Positions 41,448-51,084 of a stretch of 64,000 nucleotides of DNA are shown in pieces. Both the position numbers and the translations under genes were made by a program. This DNA comes from Oleispirillum sp965228165 (GTDB lineage Bacteria; Pseudomonadota; Alphaproteobacteria; Rhodospirillales; Rhodospirillaceae), in the NCBI GenBank assembly GCA_965228165.1, contig CBDDHB010000003.1:248001-312000 (forward strand), written 5' to 3'. The first letter of the stretch is position 1. Every line of letters starts with the position of its first letter. The notes beneath the pieces were generated by a model that worked only from the letters and a program-made list of their open reading frames with translations, had not been told where the DNA came from and did not search any database.

Positions 41448-42894
41448 CCAGGAACAGGGTCGCCAGCCCCAGGAAGGCGAAAAAGCCGACGGAATCGGTG
41501 ATCGCGGTCAGGAACACCCCCGACGCCACCGCCGGATCGACCTTCAGCCGTTCCAGGGTCAGGGGAATCAGAATCCCCGCCATCGACGCCACCGCCAGAT
41601 TGACCACCATGGCGGCGGCCAGAAGCACGCCGATCAGCAGGGTGCCGAACCACAGATAGGACACCGCCCCCGCCAGCGAGGCGATCAGCAGGCCGTTGAT
41701 CAGCCCCACCGCCAGTTCCTTGCCGATCACCCGACGGGCGTTGGCGGGGGCGAGTTCCTTCATCGCCAGGGCGCGCACCGTCACCGTCAGGGTCTGGGTT
41801 CCGGCGTTGCCGCCCAGGCCCGCCACCACCGGCATCAGCACCGCCAGGGCCACCACCTTCTCGATCGTGCCCTCGAACAGGCCGATCACCGAGGCCGCCA
41901 TCATCGCCGTGCACAGGTTGACCAGAAGCCAGGATATCCGCGCCCGCACCGTGCCCCAGACGGCGCGGAAAATGTCGGAATCGGAGACGCCGCCCAGGCG
42001 CAGCATGTCGTCCTCGGCCTCTTCGTCGATGACGTCGACGATGTCGTCCACGGTGATCCGGCCGATCAGCCGCCCGTCGCCGTCCACCACCATCGCCGCC
42101 ACCCAGTCGCGGTCGCGGAAGGTCATCGCCACCTCTTCCTGGTCCATCGTCGCCGGGATCGGGCGGGCGTCCTCGTCGATCAGATCGCGCAAGGGGGTTT
42201 CGGGGCGCGCCCGCAGCAGGCGCGACGCCGCCACCCGCCCCACCGGATGGTGGCGCAGATCGACCACGAAGACCTCGTAGAAGGTTTCCGGCAGTTCGTC
42301 GCCGGTGCCGCGCAGATACTCCAGGGCGTCGCCGACCGACCAGAAATCCGGCACCGCCACCAGTTCGCGCTGCATCATGCGCCCGGCGGAATACGCCGGA
42401 TAGGCCAACGCCTGCTCGATCACCGCGCGGTCCTCGGCGGGGAGGGCCTGAATGACGCGGCGACGCTCGTCCTCGTCCAGGCCTTCGATCACCGCCACCG
42501 CGTCGTCGGACTCCATCGCCTCGACCGCCGCGGCGACGCCGGTCAGTCCCATCACCCCGACCACCTGGTCCTGCACCTCGTCGTCCAGCGAGGCCAGAAT
42601 GTCGGGATCGATGTCCCGGCCCAGCGCCAGAACCAGCTGCGCGCGATCGTCGGGGGACAAAAGCTCGATGATGTCGGCGGCGTCGGCGTAGTGCTGGTCC
42701 AGCACCAGGGCGCAGGCGCGCGGCATGTCTCCGGCGGCGATCGCCTCGGAAATCAGGCGCGGCAGAACGTCGGCGAAATCCTCGCCGGGAAAGGAGTCCT
42801 CGACGTCCGGAACGGCAGCGCGCGCCTGCGCCTCGGACGGGCCGGGAACGGTCTTGACCTCTTCGGATGCGCGCGGGGACGGGTCGGGAGCCAT
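41443..42894 (-). CDS. mgtE: Magnesium transporter MgtE
   Basis: A 483-residue MgtE. It has an N-terminal helical domain with acidic residues that sense Mg2+ (about residues 40-165), then a CBS pair (ELVAVPDFWSVGDALEYL to MDQEEVAMTFRDRDWVAAMVVDGDGRLIG). A C-terminal pore domain follows with five transmembrane segments, including VLMPVVAGLGGNAGTQTL, the conserved pore motif. It admits Mg2+ down its gradient and closes when cytoplasmic Mg2+ is high. The TAG stop is part of the repeat-derived 20-mer at 41428-41447. Monocistronic; I saw no M-box riboswitch. Confidence 0.95.
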   Translation of the reverse strand: MAPDPSPRASEEVKTVPGPSEAQARAAVPDVEDSFPGEDFADVLPRLISEAIAAGDMPRACALVLDQHYADAADIIELLSPDDRAQLVLALGRDIDPDILASLDDEVQDQVVGVMGLTGVAAAVEAMESDDAVAVIEGLDEDERRRVIQALPAEDRAVIEQALAYPAYSAGRMMQRELVAVPDFWSVGDALEYLRGTGDELPETFYEVFVVDLRHHPVGRVAASRLLRARPETPLRDLIDEDARPIPATMDQEEVAMTFRDRDWVAAMVVDGDGRLIGRITVDDIVDVIDEEAEDDMLRLGGVSDSDIFRAVWGTVRARISWLLVNLCTAMMAASVIGLFEGTIEKVVALAVLMPVVAGLGGNAGTQTLTVTVRALAMKELAPANARRVIGKELAVGLINGLLIASLAGAVSYLWFGTLLIGVLLAAAMVVNLAVASMAGILIPLTLERLKVDPAVASGVFLTAITDSVGFFAFLGLATLFLV

Positions 42895-43079
42895 CGGAAC
42901 CTCCGGTGTCCTCCGGCGCGGAGGACGGCAAGGAAGACGGATGGACGGAAGCCCCCCGCCGGGGAAAAATCATACGCCGGTTTCCCGGCGCTGTCCCGGA
43001 AAACCGGGCCGCCGCAAGGGCCAAGAAAAAACCCGCCCGGTCCGGGAAACCCCGGCGTCGGCGGGTTCTGATCGAGATG

Positions 43080-43166
43080 TGGTGCGGTCGAGAAGACTCG
43101 AACTTCCACCCGTGTTACCGGACAGCGACCTCAACGCTGCGCGTCTACCAATTCCGCCACGACCGC
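43080..43166 (-). tRNA. tRNA-Leu (GAG)
   Basis: Class II tRNA with a long variable arm. The acceptor stem GCGGTCG pairs with CGACCGC, the D-loop has GGCGGAATTGGTAGACGC, the anticodon loop TTGAGGT gives anticodon GAG, the T-loop is GTTCGAGTC, and CCA is encoded. It reads CUC/CUU leucine codons. Confidence 0.95.
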
Positions 43167-43294
43167 ACATCTCGGCGTCGGCATCCTCTCACCAAGAGCG
43201 GGGGTTGCCAACGAAGGAAAGGTGACATACCAAATCCCTTTCCCCCTGTCCAGAGGCATTGCGCGCCTTCGGACAACGCTTTCCGGACGACGCC

Positions 43295-43996
43295 ATGACC
43301 TCGCCGCTGCCCCGCTTCATCGCCCCCGTATCCCCCCTTCCGAACGTCGGCCTGCCCTTCCCCATCGACTGGCTGCGATCCGACCAGCCGGTCGATTACC
43401 CCATGGCCGTCGCCTTCATGGAGGCGCGCGTCGCGGCGATCCGCGAGGACCGCGCCAACCCGGCGATCTGGCTGCTGTCCCACCCGCCGCTCTACACCGC
43501 CGGAACCAGCGCCGACCCGGCGGACCTGCTCAGCCCCGACCGTTTCCCGGTCTTCGCCAGCGGACGCGGCGGCCAGTACACCTATCACGGGCCGGGACAA
43601 CGGGTGATCTATGTCATGCTGGACCTGAAGGCCTTGGGCGGCGACGTCCGCCGCTTCGTCCACGCGCTGGAGGCCTGGGGCATCGCCGCCCTCGCCCGCT
43701 TCGGCGTCGCCGCCGAAACCCGCGCCGACCGCGTCGGCCTGTGGGTGAAACGCAGCGAAACCCGCGAGGACAAAATCGCCGCCATCGGCGTGCGGGTGCG
43801 CCGTTGGGTCAGCTTTCACGGCATGGCGATCAACCTTTGCCCCGACCTGTCCCACTTTTCCGGCATCGTCCCCTGCGGGATTTCCGAACACGGCGTCACC
43901 AGCCTTCGGGACCTCGGCATCGCCGCCGAAATGACCGCCCTGGACGCCGCCCTGACCGAAACCTTCGGCCCGACTTTCGCCGATCTGGCGCGGTAA
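43295..43996 (+). CDS. lipB: Octanoyl-(acyl carrier protein) transferase
   Basis: A 233-residue LipB. Typical segments are ANPAIWLLSHPPLYTAGTSA, the RGGQYTYHGPGQRVIYVMLDL motif, the lysine in KIAAIGVRVRRWVSFHG and the catalytic cysteine in GIVPCGISEHGVTSL. It transfers octanoate from acyl carrier protein to lipoyl domains, the first step of lipoate synthesis. ATG 43295 is placed just before the conserved start. It is divergent from the tRNA-Leu gene, and repeat element E2 lies downstream. Confidence 0.93.
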   Translation: MTSPLPRFIAPVSPLPNVGLPFPIDWLRSDQPVDYPMAVAFMEARVAAIREDRANPAIWLLSHPPLYTAGTSADPADLLSPDRFPVFASGRGGQYTYHGPGQRVIYVMLDLKALGGDVRRFVHALEAWGIAALARFGVAAETRADRVGLWVKRSETREDKIAAIGVRVRRWVSFHGMAINLCPDLSHFSGIVPCGISEHGVTSLRDLGIAAEMTALDAALTETFGPTFADLAR

Positions 43997-44034
43997 AACC
44001 AGGAAGGGGGGCTGAATCCCCGGCGCAACCGGCG

Positions 44035-44076
44035 GGATTTATGAGTCTACGTCCTAGGACGTAGACTCATAAATCC
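44035..44076. repeat. 42-bp perfect palindrome at the left end of E2
   Basis: Two 21-base arms are exact reverse complements, meeting at the CTAG of 44054-44057. The left arm is the right terminal sequence of a lost or truncated E-type copy (44018-44057 matches 44288-44327); the right arm is the left end of E2. As RNA or single-stranded DNA it would form a long hairpin. Confidence 0.8.
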
Positions 44077-44327
44077 TGCTGAATTGCGTTGGCCGCCAAG
44101 GGATACAATGGCAGGAGCCGCCGCGAAGGCGATGCCGGGACATCGGTGAGCGGTGGCGACGAACCAGGGTGTTCCTTGGCGACCAACCCGAAGGGCCGGG
44201 CGATTTCGTCCGCCGAAGGCGTTGAAAAGCTTGCTCGTAGACCCCGCTACGGTCTTCGCTTTTCTCCTGTTCGGACGAACCAAATCGCTCCGGCGCAATC
44301 GGCGGGATTTAGGGGTCTACGTCCTAG
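44054..44327. repeat. 274-bp MITE-like repeat, copy E2
   Basis: The same length (274 bp) and CTAG ends as E1 at 4708-4981, with terminal inverted repeats beginning CTAGGACGTAGAC. The outer repeat sequence differs from E1, but the interior blocks (GCGATGCCGGGACATCG, CCCGAAGGGCCGGGC, CCCCGCTACGG, CGCTCCGGCGCA) match E1 in the other orientation. No coding region. The right CTAG supplies the TAG stop of the minus-strand asmA gene. It fills the lipB-asmA gap together with a truncated end copy. Confidence 0.8.
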
Positions 44328-47300
44328 CGCGCCGGGATCGCGTCCAGGGCTTCGCGCAGCACGTCCTTCAGCTTGACCTTGGCGGGCGGCGGCGGCTCGT
44401 CGCCCTTCCTTTCCGGATTTTTCTTCGACAGTCCCTTGAGGAACTGGCTCAGCCCCTTCTGGATCATGTAGCCCTGGAACTCCCCGGAATCGAAGAACAC
44501 GCGGGGGGATTCCCACGCGCCTTGCAGTTTGAGGCCGAGCGGCGGCGCGTCCTTCAGGCTGGCGAGGGAGAAGCGCACCTCGGTGTTGATCCGTTTCGCC
44601 GCAAGATCAGCGCTGCCCCTGGCGGAGCCTTCGCCGGAGGGGGCGAGCATATTCAGATCGTCGCTTTTCAGCACCCCGCCCGCCACCGCGAAATGCGCGG
44701 TCAACGCGGTGAACGCGGTGCGCCCACGCCCCCCCGCCTCGATCGCCGAGACCAGATCCTGCAAGGACTTGACCTTTCCCAGACGATCGTTGACCGCGCC
44801 CAGATCGACCCCGGCGAAGGAACCGTCGCGCACCGCGACCTCGCCCTTGCCGTTCAGGCCGCGCAGCAGGGTGTCGGCGTCGCCGCCCGCGCTTTCGCCC
44901 TCGGCGGACAGGGTGACCCGCCCGGCGAGCGGCGCATTGCCGGCGAACAGCGGCGATTTCGCGTCCACCGCGACGTCCTTGACGGCCAGCGTCGCGGCGA
45001 GTTTCGGCAGGGATTTCAGGTCGGCGCGTCCCTTCGCCTCGACGCTGCCGCCGAACAACCGGGCAGCGGCGCGATCCACGGTCAGCGCGCCGTCGTCCAG
45101 GCGCGCGGCAAGGATCACATCCTCGGCGGAAAGAGTCTTGCCGACCACCGCGTCGAAGTCGGCGTCGAGAGCGCCATCGATGCCGCGCAGCGCCGTCCAC
45201 CACGCGGCGGGCGTCTCGGCGGCACTCGCGGCGACCGGGGCGGCAGCGGGACGCGCCACGGCGGACGGAGCGGCGGCGCGTCGATCGGGGCCACGCGATG
45301 GCAGCGGCGCGAACAGCGGCAGCAGATTGCCCTTCAGCCGCGCCTCCAGGCGCGGGCGCGGGCCGTCGGTCTTCGCCGTCATCTCGCCGGTCAGGGCGAT
45401 ATCGCCCGCCGTCGCGGTCAGCGCCGGAATGGCATAGCCGTGGGCGTCGCCGTTGAGCGGCACATAGATCTCCACCCCGCCCTTGCGGGCAAGGTCGGGC
45501 GCGACCTCGGCGCCGAAGACGGCGGCCAACGCTCCCAGGGTGGGGGCGGACAGGGTGGCGTCGCCGTCGCCGACCGGAACCCTGCGCACCGCGTCGAAGC
45601 GACCGGCCAGACCGAAGCGCACATCGGCGACCGCCATCGCGACCTCGGCCTGGAGATCGGCGAGCGGCCCGTCCGCCGCCAGGGTGGCGGTCATCGCCCG
45701 CCAATCCTTGGCGAAGCCGGGCAGGGAAAGCGGCAACAGACCAAGCAGCCGGTCGGCGCGCGGGGTATTGACCGCCGCCTTCACCGCGTCGAGGCGCGGC
45801 GCGCCGTCGCCTCGCGCGGCGAAACGTCCCGAGGCGGACAGCTTGCCGTCGCCGCCGATCTCCGCCGCCAGGGCGGAGACCTCCAGCACCCCCGCCTGCC
45901 AGCGCCCCCGCGCGGCGACGCGGTCCAGCGGCTGGCCTCCCAGGGTCAGGCGGCCGACGCGCAGGTCGAGGTTGGCGTCGAAGCGGTCCCACGGCCTTGC
46001 CGGAGGGGCCTCCGTTGCCGTGGCCTGAGCGGCGGCGGGAATCGCCCGCACCGCGTCCGCCGCCGGGGCGGCGGCGCGATAGGCGTCCAGATTGACCTGA
46101 TCGACCGCGAGGGACAGGCCGAAGGCGGGTTTTTCGCCCCACCGCAGATCGAGCGCCCCCTTGCCGCGCGAGGCGTCGAGCAGCAGGTCGAGGTCGCGGA
46201 CCCGCACCAATCCGTCCTTGGCGACGCCGACGGTGGCGGTCAGGGCGGCCTTGCGCAGGCGGTCGGCGGGAACGTTCCCGGCCTCCACCCCCAGCCAGTC
46301 GAGAAGGCCGCGCAGATTGGCCGCCCCCGCCTGCACCGTCAGATCGACGTTGCGGTTGCCGGGGTCGGAGCCGACGAAGCCGAAGGCGCGAATTTGCGCC
46401 GCCCCCGGCAGATCCGCCGCCAACTGATTGACCACCAGATCGCCCCGGGTGAAGGCGACGTCGCACGCCGCCCTCTGCACCGCCTGGCCGCGCCAGACGA
46501 TGGCGTCGGCGGCCAGCGACAGGTCGAGATCGACGGCGCGCGGCGGCGCGAAACCGAAAGCGGAAGCAAGCGACGGCGCGGCGGCGGTTTGCGCGAAGGC
46601 GGCGGAAACCAGCGACGGCGCGGCACCGTCCGCCCGCGCAGCGCGCGGCGCGGACAGCGCATCCAGATCGACCTGCCGCGCCCTGACCGTGGCGGCCAAG
46701 CGAGGGCGCGGCCCGTCGAACGACCAGGACAGCTTCGCCGTCGCCTCGGTCGGACCGAGGCGCAGAATGCCGTCGGTCAGGTCGCCGCCGACGGCGGTCA
46801 GGCGCATTTGACCGGACAGCGACGCCGTCCGTCCGGTCAATTCCGGAACGGCGACGCCCGCCCGCTTCGCCAGGGCGCCGATGTCGGGAGCGGTCAGTTC
46901 GGCAGCGGCCTTCAGCACCGGGCCTTCGTCGGTGGCGCGGAGCAGCAGTCCGTCGAGGTGCAGGCGCGCCGATTCGACGCCAAGGTCCAGGCGCAGGGTG
47001 ACGGCACGTCCCGCCTGGATCTGGCCGACGTTGCCGTCCAGCGTCACCGTCTGGCCGGAAACCACCCCCTGGGCGCGCAATTGGAACGGCCCCTGCGCCG
47101 CCTGCGCCTCGATCCGCGCCTCGATCTTGTCCGCGCTCGCCGATTTGTCGCCGTTGGCGTCGCGATAGGAAACCCGCCCGTCGCGCACCGCGATGCGGTT
47201 GAAGGCGACCGCCAGCGCGGTGGCGGATGCGGGCACGGGCGCGGCGACCGCCGGAGCCTGCGCGGGAGCCTCGAACGCCGGGCGCGGCGGCAGTTGCCCG

Positions 47301-47686
47301 GGAGGAACGAAAGCCCAGTTGCCGCGACCGGCACGACGTTCCAGCAGCAGGCTGGGGGAATCGAGTTCGAGGGAACGGACGGTGACCTCGCCGCGCAGCA
47401 GGCCGAGGGGCGACACCGTCGCGGTCACCCGCCGCACGCTGATCATCCAGGGCTCGGCGCTGTCGGCCCAGTTGGCGAGGCGCACCCCTTCGGCGGAAAA
47501 GCGCGGGCTGGGCAGCAGCGAAAAACCCAGGCCGCCGTCGATCGCCAGTTCGCGTCCGGTGGCGTCGTAAACGGCGCGGGCCAAACGCTTCTTCACGTCG
47601 TCCTTGTCGATCAGCAGGGCGGGCAGAACCGCCAGGGCAAGCAGCAGCAGGACGGCGACCGCCCCATGGCGTAACGTTTTCCTCAC
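44324..47686 (-). CDS. AsmA-family envelope protein
   Basis: A very long AsmA-family protein (1120 residues). An N-terminal membrane anchor (AVAVLLLLALAVLPALLI) is followed by the AsmA N-terminal region (GRELAIDGGLGFSLLPSPRFSAEGVRLANW). A long repetitive beta-rich body follows, and the conserved C-terminal AsmA_2 part ends LGLKLQGAWESPRVFFDSGEF. AsmA-like proteins form elongated beta-groove bridges that move phospholipids between inner and outer membranes. The stop codon TAG is formed by the right end of repeat E2, so the extreme C-terminus (DVLREALDAIPAR) may have been trimmed or replaced. It diverges from djlA, 205 bp apart. Confidence 0.9.
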   Translation of the reverse strand: MRKTLRHGAVAVLLLLALAVLPALLIDKDDVKKRLARAVYDATGRELAIDGGLGFSLLPSPRFSAEGVRLANWADSAEPWMISVRRVTATVSPLGLLRGEVTVRSLELDSPSLLLERRAGRGNWAFVPPGQLPPRPAFEAPAQAPAVAAPVPASATALAVAFNRIAVRDGRVSYRDANGDKSASADKIEARIEAQAAQGPFQLRAQGVVSGQTVTLDGNVGQIQAGRAVTLRLDLGVESARLHLDGLLLRATDEGPVLKAAAELTAPDIGALAKRAGVAVPELTGRTASLSGQMRLTAVGGDLTDGILRLGPTEATAKLSWSFDGPRPRLAATVRARQVDLDALSAPRAARADGAAPSLVSAAFAQTAAAPSLASAFGFAPPRAVDLDLSLAADAIVWRGQAVQRAACDVAFTRGDLVVNQLAADLPGAAQIRAFGFVGSDPGNRNVDLTVQAGAANLRGLLDWLGVEAGNVPADRLRKAALTATVGVAKDGLVRVRDLDLLLDASRGKGALDLRWGEKPAFGLSLAVDQVNLDAYRAAAPAADAVRAIPAAAQATATEAPPARPWDRFDANLDLRVGRLTLGGQPLDRVAARGRWQAGVLEVSALAAEIGGDGKLSASGRFAARGDGAPRLDAVKAAVNTPRADRLLGLLPLSLPGFAKDWRAMTATLAADGPLADLQAEVAMAVADVRFGLAGRFDAVRRVPVGDGDATLSAPTLGALAAVFGAEVAPDLARKGGVEIYVPLNGDAHGYAIPALTATAGDIALTGEMTAKTDGPRPRLEARLKGNLLPLFAPLPSRGPDRRAAAPSAVARPAAAPVAASAAETPAAWWTALRGIDGALDADFDAVVGKTLSAEDVILAARLDDGALTVDRAAARLFGGSVEAKGRADLKSLPKLAATLAVKDVAVDAKSPLFAGNAPLAGRVTLSAEGESAGGDADTLLRGLNGKGEVAVRDGSFAGVDLGAVNDRLGKVKSLQDLVSAIEAGGRGRTAFTALTAHFAVAGGVLKSDDLNMLAPSGEGSARGSADLAAKRINTEVRFSLASLKDAPPLGLKLQGAWESPRVFFDSGEFQGYMIQKGLSQFLKGLSKKNPERKGDEPPPPAKVKLKDVLREALDAIPAR

Positions 47687-47891
47687 GGCGTGGGTCCCTC
47701 GGATCGAGCCAGGGCGGCCTTGGCGACCGCTCGTCTATTTCGCGTTTCGGTGGTGCAGCATAAAGCATGGCGCGCCGAGAATGAACCACCCGCACGCAAA
47801 ACGCGGAAATTCCGCCGCCGCACCTTGCCCTGCGGCGCGTCTCGCGATAAGTCCTTGAGGCACGGCGCGAAGGCATGGGAAAGCACATTGC

Positions 47892-48674
47892 ATGAGCATC
47901 TGGGGCAAGATCATCGGCGGCATGGCCGGGTTCTCCATCGGCGGACCGCTCGGCGCGCTTCTTGGCGCGGCGCTGGGCCACGCGGTGGACAAGATGCATA
48001 CCCGCAGCGAGGCGCGGATGCCTCCCTGGGCGGACGCATCGCCGCGATCCGAACAGGAGCGCCAGATCGCCTTCACCCTGGCGGTGATCGTGCTGTCGGC
48101 GAAAATGGCGAAGGCCGACGGCGTGGTCACCCGCGCCGAGATCGACGCCTTCAAGCGCCTGTTCCAGATTCCCCGCCAGGACATGGCCCAGGTCGGCCAG
48201 ATGTTCGACGAGGCGCGGCAGACCGCCGACGGCTTCGAGCCCTACGCGGCGCAGATCGCCGATCTGTTCCGCGACAGTCCGACGGTGCTGGAGGAACTGC
48301 TGCACGCCCTGTTCCTGATCGCCCGCGCCGATGGCGAGGTCAACCCCAGCGAGGACCTTTTCCTGTCCCGCGTCGCCCAGATCTTCGGCTTCTCGGCGGC
48401 GCATTTCGCCACCATTCGCGCCCGCGCCGCGGCGGGCGAGTCCTCCGCCGCGTCGTCCGCCGCCGAATCCGATCCTTACGCGGTGCTGGGGGTTTCCCCC
48501 TCCGCCTCCGACCAGGAGGTCAAGGACGCCTATCGCCGCCTGATCCGCGAAAACCACCCCGACCTTCTGATCGCCAAGGGCCTGCCGCCCGAAATGGTGG
48601 CCAACGCCAACCGCACCATGGCGGCGATCAACGCCGCCTTCGAAACCATCAAGCGGGCGCGGGGATTGAAGTGA
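47892..48674 (+). CDS. djlA: DjlA-type co-chaperone (TerB and J domains)
   Basis: A 260-residue protein. The N-terminus is a glycine-rich membrane-associated segment (IGGMAGFSIGGPLGALLGAALG). A TerB-like helical domain follows (about residues 55-175, with IVLSAKMAKADGVVTRAEI and LFLIARADGEVNPSEDLF). A C-terminal J domain ends the protein, with DPYAVLGVSPSASDQEVKDAYRRL and the HPD motif in ENHPDLL. J proteins stimulate DnaK. The TGA overlaps the GTG of the next gene (GTGA), suggesting an operon with the EamA exporter and the amidase. Confidence 0.9.
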   Translation: MSIWGKIIGGMAGFSIGGPLGALLGAALGHAVDKMHTRSEARMPPWADASPRSEQERQIAFTLAVIVLSAKMAKADGVVTRAEIDAFKRLFQIPRQDMAQVGQMFDEARQTADGFEPYAAQIADLFRDSPTVLEELLHALFLIARADGEVNPSEDLFLSRVAQIFGFSAAHFATIRARAAAGESSAASSAAESDPYAVLGVSPSASDQEVKDAYRRLIRENHPDLLIAKGLPPEMVANANRTMAAINAAFETIKRARGLK

Positions 48675-49573
48675 ACGACCTCCCGGGGTGCGCGGGCGAC
48701 CGCCTGGGACGGCGCGACACCCTGCTCGCCGCCCTGGTGGTGACCTTCTGGGGGATCAACTACGTCGCGGTGAAGCTGGGGGTGGCCGAACTGCCGCCGC
48801 TGTTGATGACCACCCTGCGCTTCGTCATCGTCGGCTGTCTGGTCCTGCCCTTCGCGCCGCTGCGGCGCGAACACGTCAAGCCCCTGCTGCTGTCCTTCAC
48901 CATGGGCAGCCTGCACTTCGGGTTGCTGTTCGTCGGCATGGTGCGGGTGGACGCCGCGACCTCGGCGATCGCCTTGCAGACCAGCGTGCCGTTCAGCGTG
49001 CTGATCGGCGCCTTGGTGTTCCGCGAGCGCATCGGCCTGAAGCGCGGCCTGGGCGTCGCTCTGGGGTTTCTCGGCATCGTCGTGCTGGCCGGGGAGCCCG
49101 GGGACTCCCACCCCGTCGCCCTTGCCCTGATCGTCTTCGCCGCCCTGTGCTGGTCGGTCTCCAGCGCCCTGTTCAAGGTGATGCCATCGATCCCCAGCCT
49201 GACCTACATCGGCGGCACCGCCGCCTTCGCCGCGCCGCAGACCCTGCTCGCCTCGCTGATTTTCGAGGACCACCAGATCGCCGCGATGCAGGCGGCCTCC
49301 CTTTACGGCTGGGGCGGGGTGGCGTTCACCGCGATCGGCGCCTCGATCATCGGCCACGGTCTGTGGTACGGTCTGGTGCAGCGCCACGACCTTTCCCTGG
49401 TGGTGCCGTTCACCCTGCTCGGTCCGGTGATCGGGGTGATCTCCGCCGTGGTCTTCCTGCACGAGCCGATGACCGTGGAAAAGCTGATCGGCGCGGCATT
49501 GACCCTGGCGGGCGTCGCCGCCATTCAGTTCCAGTGGCCGCGCCGCAAACGCCCCCGACCGGAAGAAGGATGA
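48671..49573 (+). CDS. EamA-family drug/metabolite exporter
   Basis: A 300-residue inner-membrane protein with ten predicted transmembrane helices from two EamA repeats (first: TLLAALVVTFWGINYVAVKLG; second: LALIVFAALCWSVSSALFK). The late segment SLVVPFTLLGPVIGVISAVVFLHEP is typical of the family. DMT transporters export amino acids, drugs or purines; the substrate cannot be told. Starts at GTG 48671 in the djlA stop; its own stop overlaps the amidase ATG (ATGA). Confidence 0.88.
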   Translation: MNDLPGCAGDRLGRRDTLLAALVVTFWGINYVAVKLGVAELPPLLMTTLRFVIVGCLVLPFAPLRREHVKPLLLSFTMGSLHFGLLFVGMVRVDAATSAIALQTSVPFSVLIGALVFRERIGLKRGLGVALGFLGIVVLAGEPGDSHPVALALIVFAALCWSVSSALFKVMPSIPSLTYIGGTAAFAAPQTLLASLIFEDHQIAAMQAASLYGWGGVAFTAIGASIIGHGLWYGLVQRHDLSLVVPFTLLGPVIGVISAVVFLHEPMTVEKLIGAALTLAGVAAIQFQWPRRKRPRPEEG

Positions 49574-50277
49574 TCCCGATGCCGCCGCCGATCCGCGCCG
49601 ACCGCGCCTCGCCCAACCACGATCCCCGCCCCGAGGGCGCGGCGATCGACACCCTGGTGTTGCACTACACCGGCATGGAAACCGCCGGGGCGGCTCTCTC
49701 CCGCCTGACCGACCCGGCGGCCAAGGTCAGCGCCCACTATCTGATCGACGAGGACGGCGCAATCCTCGCCCTAGTGGCGGAAGACCGGCGCGCCTGGCAC
49801 GCCGGGGTTTCCCTCTGGCGGGGGAAAGACCGCCTCAACGACCGCTCGATCGGCATCGAACTGGTCAATCCGGGGCACGAATTCGGCTATCGCGACTTCC
49901 CGCCGCGCCAGATCGACGCCCTTTGCGACCTGTGCCGGGACATCCTGGCGCGTCACCCGATTCCGCCGCGCAACGTCGTCGCCCATTCCGACATCGCGCC
50001 GACCCGCAAGCAGGACCCGGGCGAACGCTTCCCCTGGCCCGCGCTGGCCCGCCTGGGCATCGGCCTTTTCCCCGCCGCCGCGCCGGTGCCGCACTGGGGG
50101 CTGGCCTGGACCGCCCCGGCGCTCGCCCGTTTCGGCTATGACACCGCCGACGTTCACGCCGCGCTCGCCGCCTTCCAACGGCATTTCCGACCGAAACGGG
50201 TGGACGGCCTGCCCGACCGCGAAAGCGCGGAAATCCTGGCCGGACTGCTGAAGGCGGCGGGCGAGGCCGCGGCGTAG
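49570..50277 (+). CDS. N-acetylmuramoyl-L-alanine amidase, AmpD-like
   Basis: A 235-residue amidase_2-domain protein. Zinc ligands: His in TLVLHYTGM, His and Asp in VVAHSDIAPTRKQDPGERFPW. RRAWHAGVSLWRGKDRLNDRSIGIELVNPG is the family core. A short C-terminal peptidoglycan-binding-like part follows (LARFGYDTADVHAALAAFQRHF). No signal peptide, so it is cytoplasmic like AmpD and would recycle anhydro-muropeptides. Last gene of the djlA-EamA-amidase group. rnpB follows after 43 bp. Confidence 0.92.
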   Translation: MIPMPPPIRADRASPNHDPRPEGAAIDTLVLHYTGMETAGAALSRLTDPAAKVSAHYLIDEDGAILALVAEDRRAWHAGVSLWRGKDRLNDRSIGIELVNPGHEFGYRDFPPRQIDALCDLCRDILARHPIPPRNVVAHSDIAPTRKQDPGERFPWPALARLGIGLFPAAAPVPHWGLAWTAPALARFGYDTADVHAALAAFQRHFRPKRVDGLPDRESAEILAGLLKAAGEAAA

Positions 50278-50320
50278 TTTCCGTTTACTTCGCCATCCCT
50301 TCGCCGCTATGATCCCGTCC

Positions 50321-50710
<390 letters not shown>

Positions 50711-50747
50711 GTACCCCCGCCCTCGCGCAGACGGCGGAACCCTCTCG

Positions 50748-50930
50748 TAAAACCGGGCCGGGCTCCGCCCGGACCCCGCACAGGGTCGCCGACCCTGTGG
50801 TCCCAGTTCTTTTCTCGCCGCACCAGCGGCAATCGACCGTCACGCGGCACGACGGTTGCACCGCGCTGCGCGCAAAAACGTAACGAATGGGGTGCGCGAG
50901 GGGTCCGCGCCCCCTCGCAACGTTTTCCCG
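50748..50930. repeat. Mosaic intergenic repeat R4, with inverted core
   Basis: It starts GGGCCGGGCTCCGCCC, then CAGGGTCGCCGACCCTG. The core CGACCGTCACGCGGCACGACGG is flanked in the opposite order from R2/R3 (TTTCTCGCCGCACCAGCGG first, GCGCTGCGCGCAAAAACG last), so the middle module is inverted. The tail is GGGGTGCGCGAGGGGTCCGCGCCCC. No coding potential. It lies between rnpB and the direct-repeat cassette. Confidence 0.65.
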
Positions 50931-50951
50931 TCTTCGGGGGCCGATCCGATG

Positions 50952-50984
50952 ATGAACACGATCCTCAATCGACCGCTTGATTAC
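50952..50984 (+). repeat. 33-bp direct repeat, left copy
   Basis: A 33-bp sequence from ATGAACACGATCC to CTTGATTAC, identical to 51631-51663. Both copies read MNTILNRPLDY in one frame. The pair flanks the Sel1-repeat gene and its leader, 679 bp apart. Confidence 0.9.
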
Positions 50985-51084
50985 CACGGCACGAACCAAT
51001 CTCGCCGATCTCGTCTTGGCGGTTTTTCGTTGCGCCGGGATGCGGGGAATGGAACCCTGAGGCCTTCCCGGAAGGAATACCCCC

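Noticed and set aside
44153..48557. Long open frames on both strands overlapping asmA
   Set aside because: Only the frame with the membrane anchor and AsmA motifs is plausible; the others have shadow-type Arg/Gly/Ala composition.
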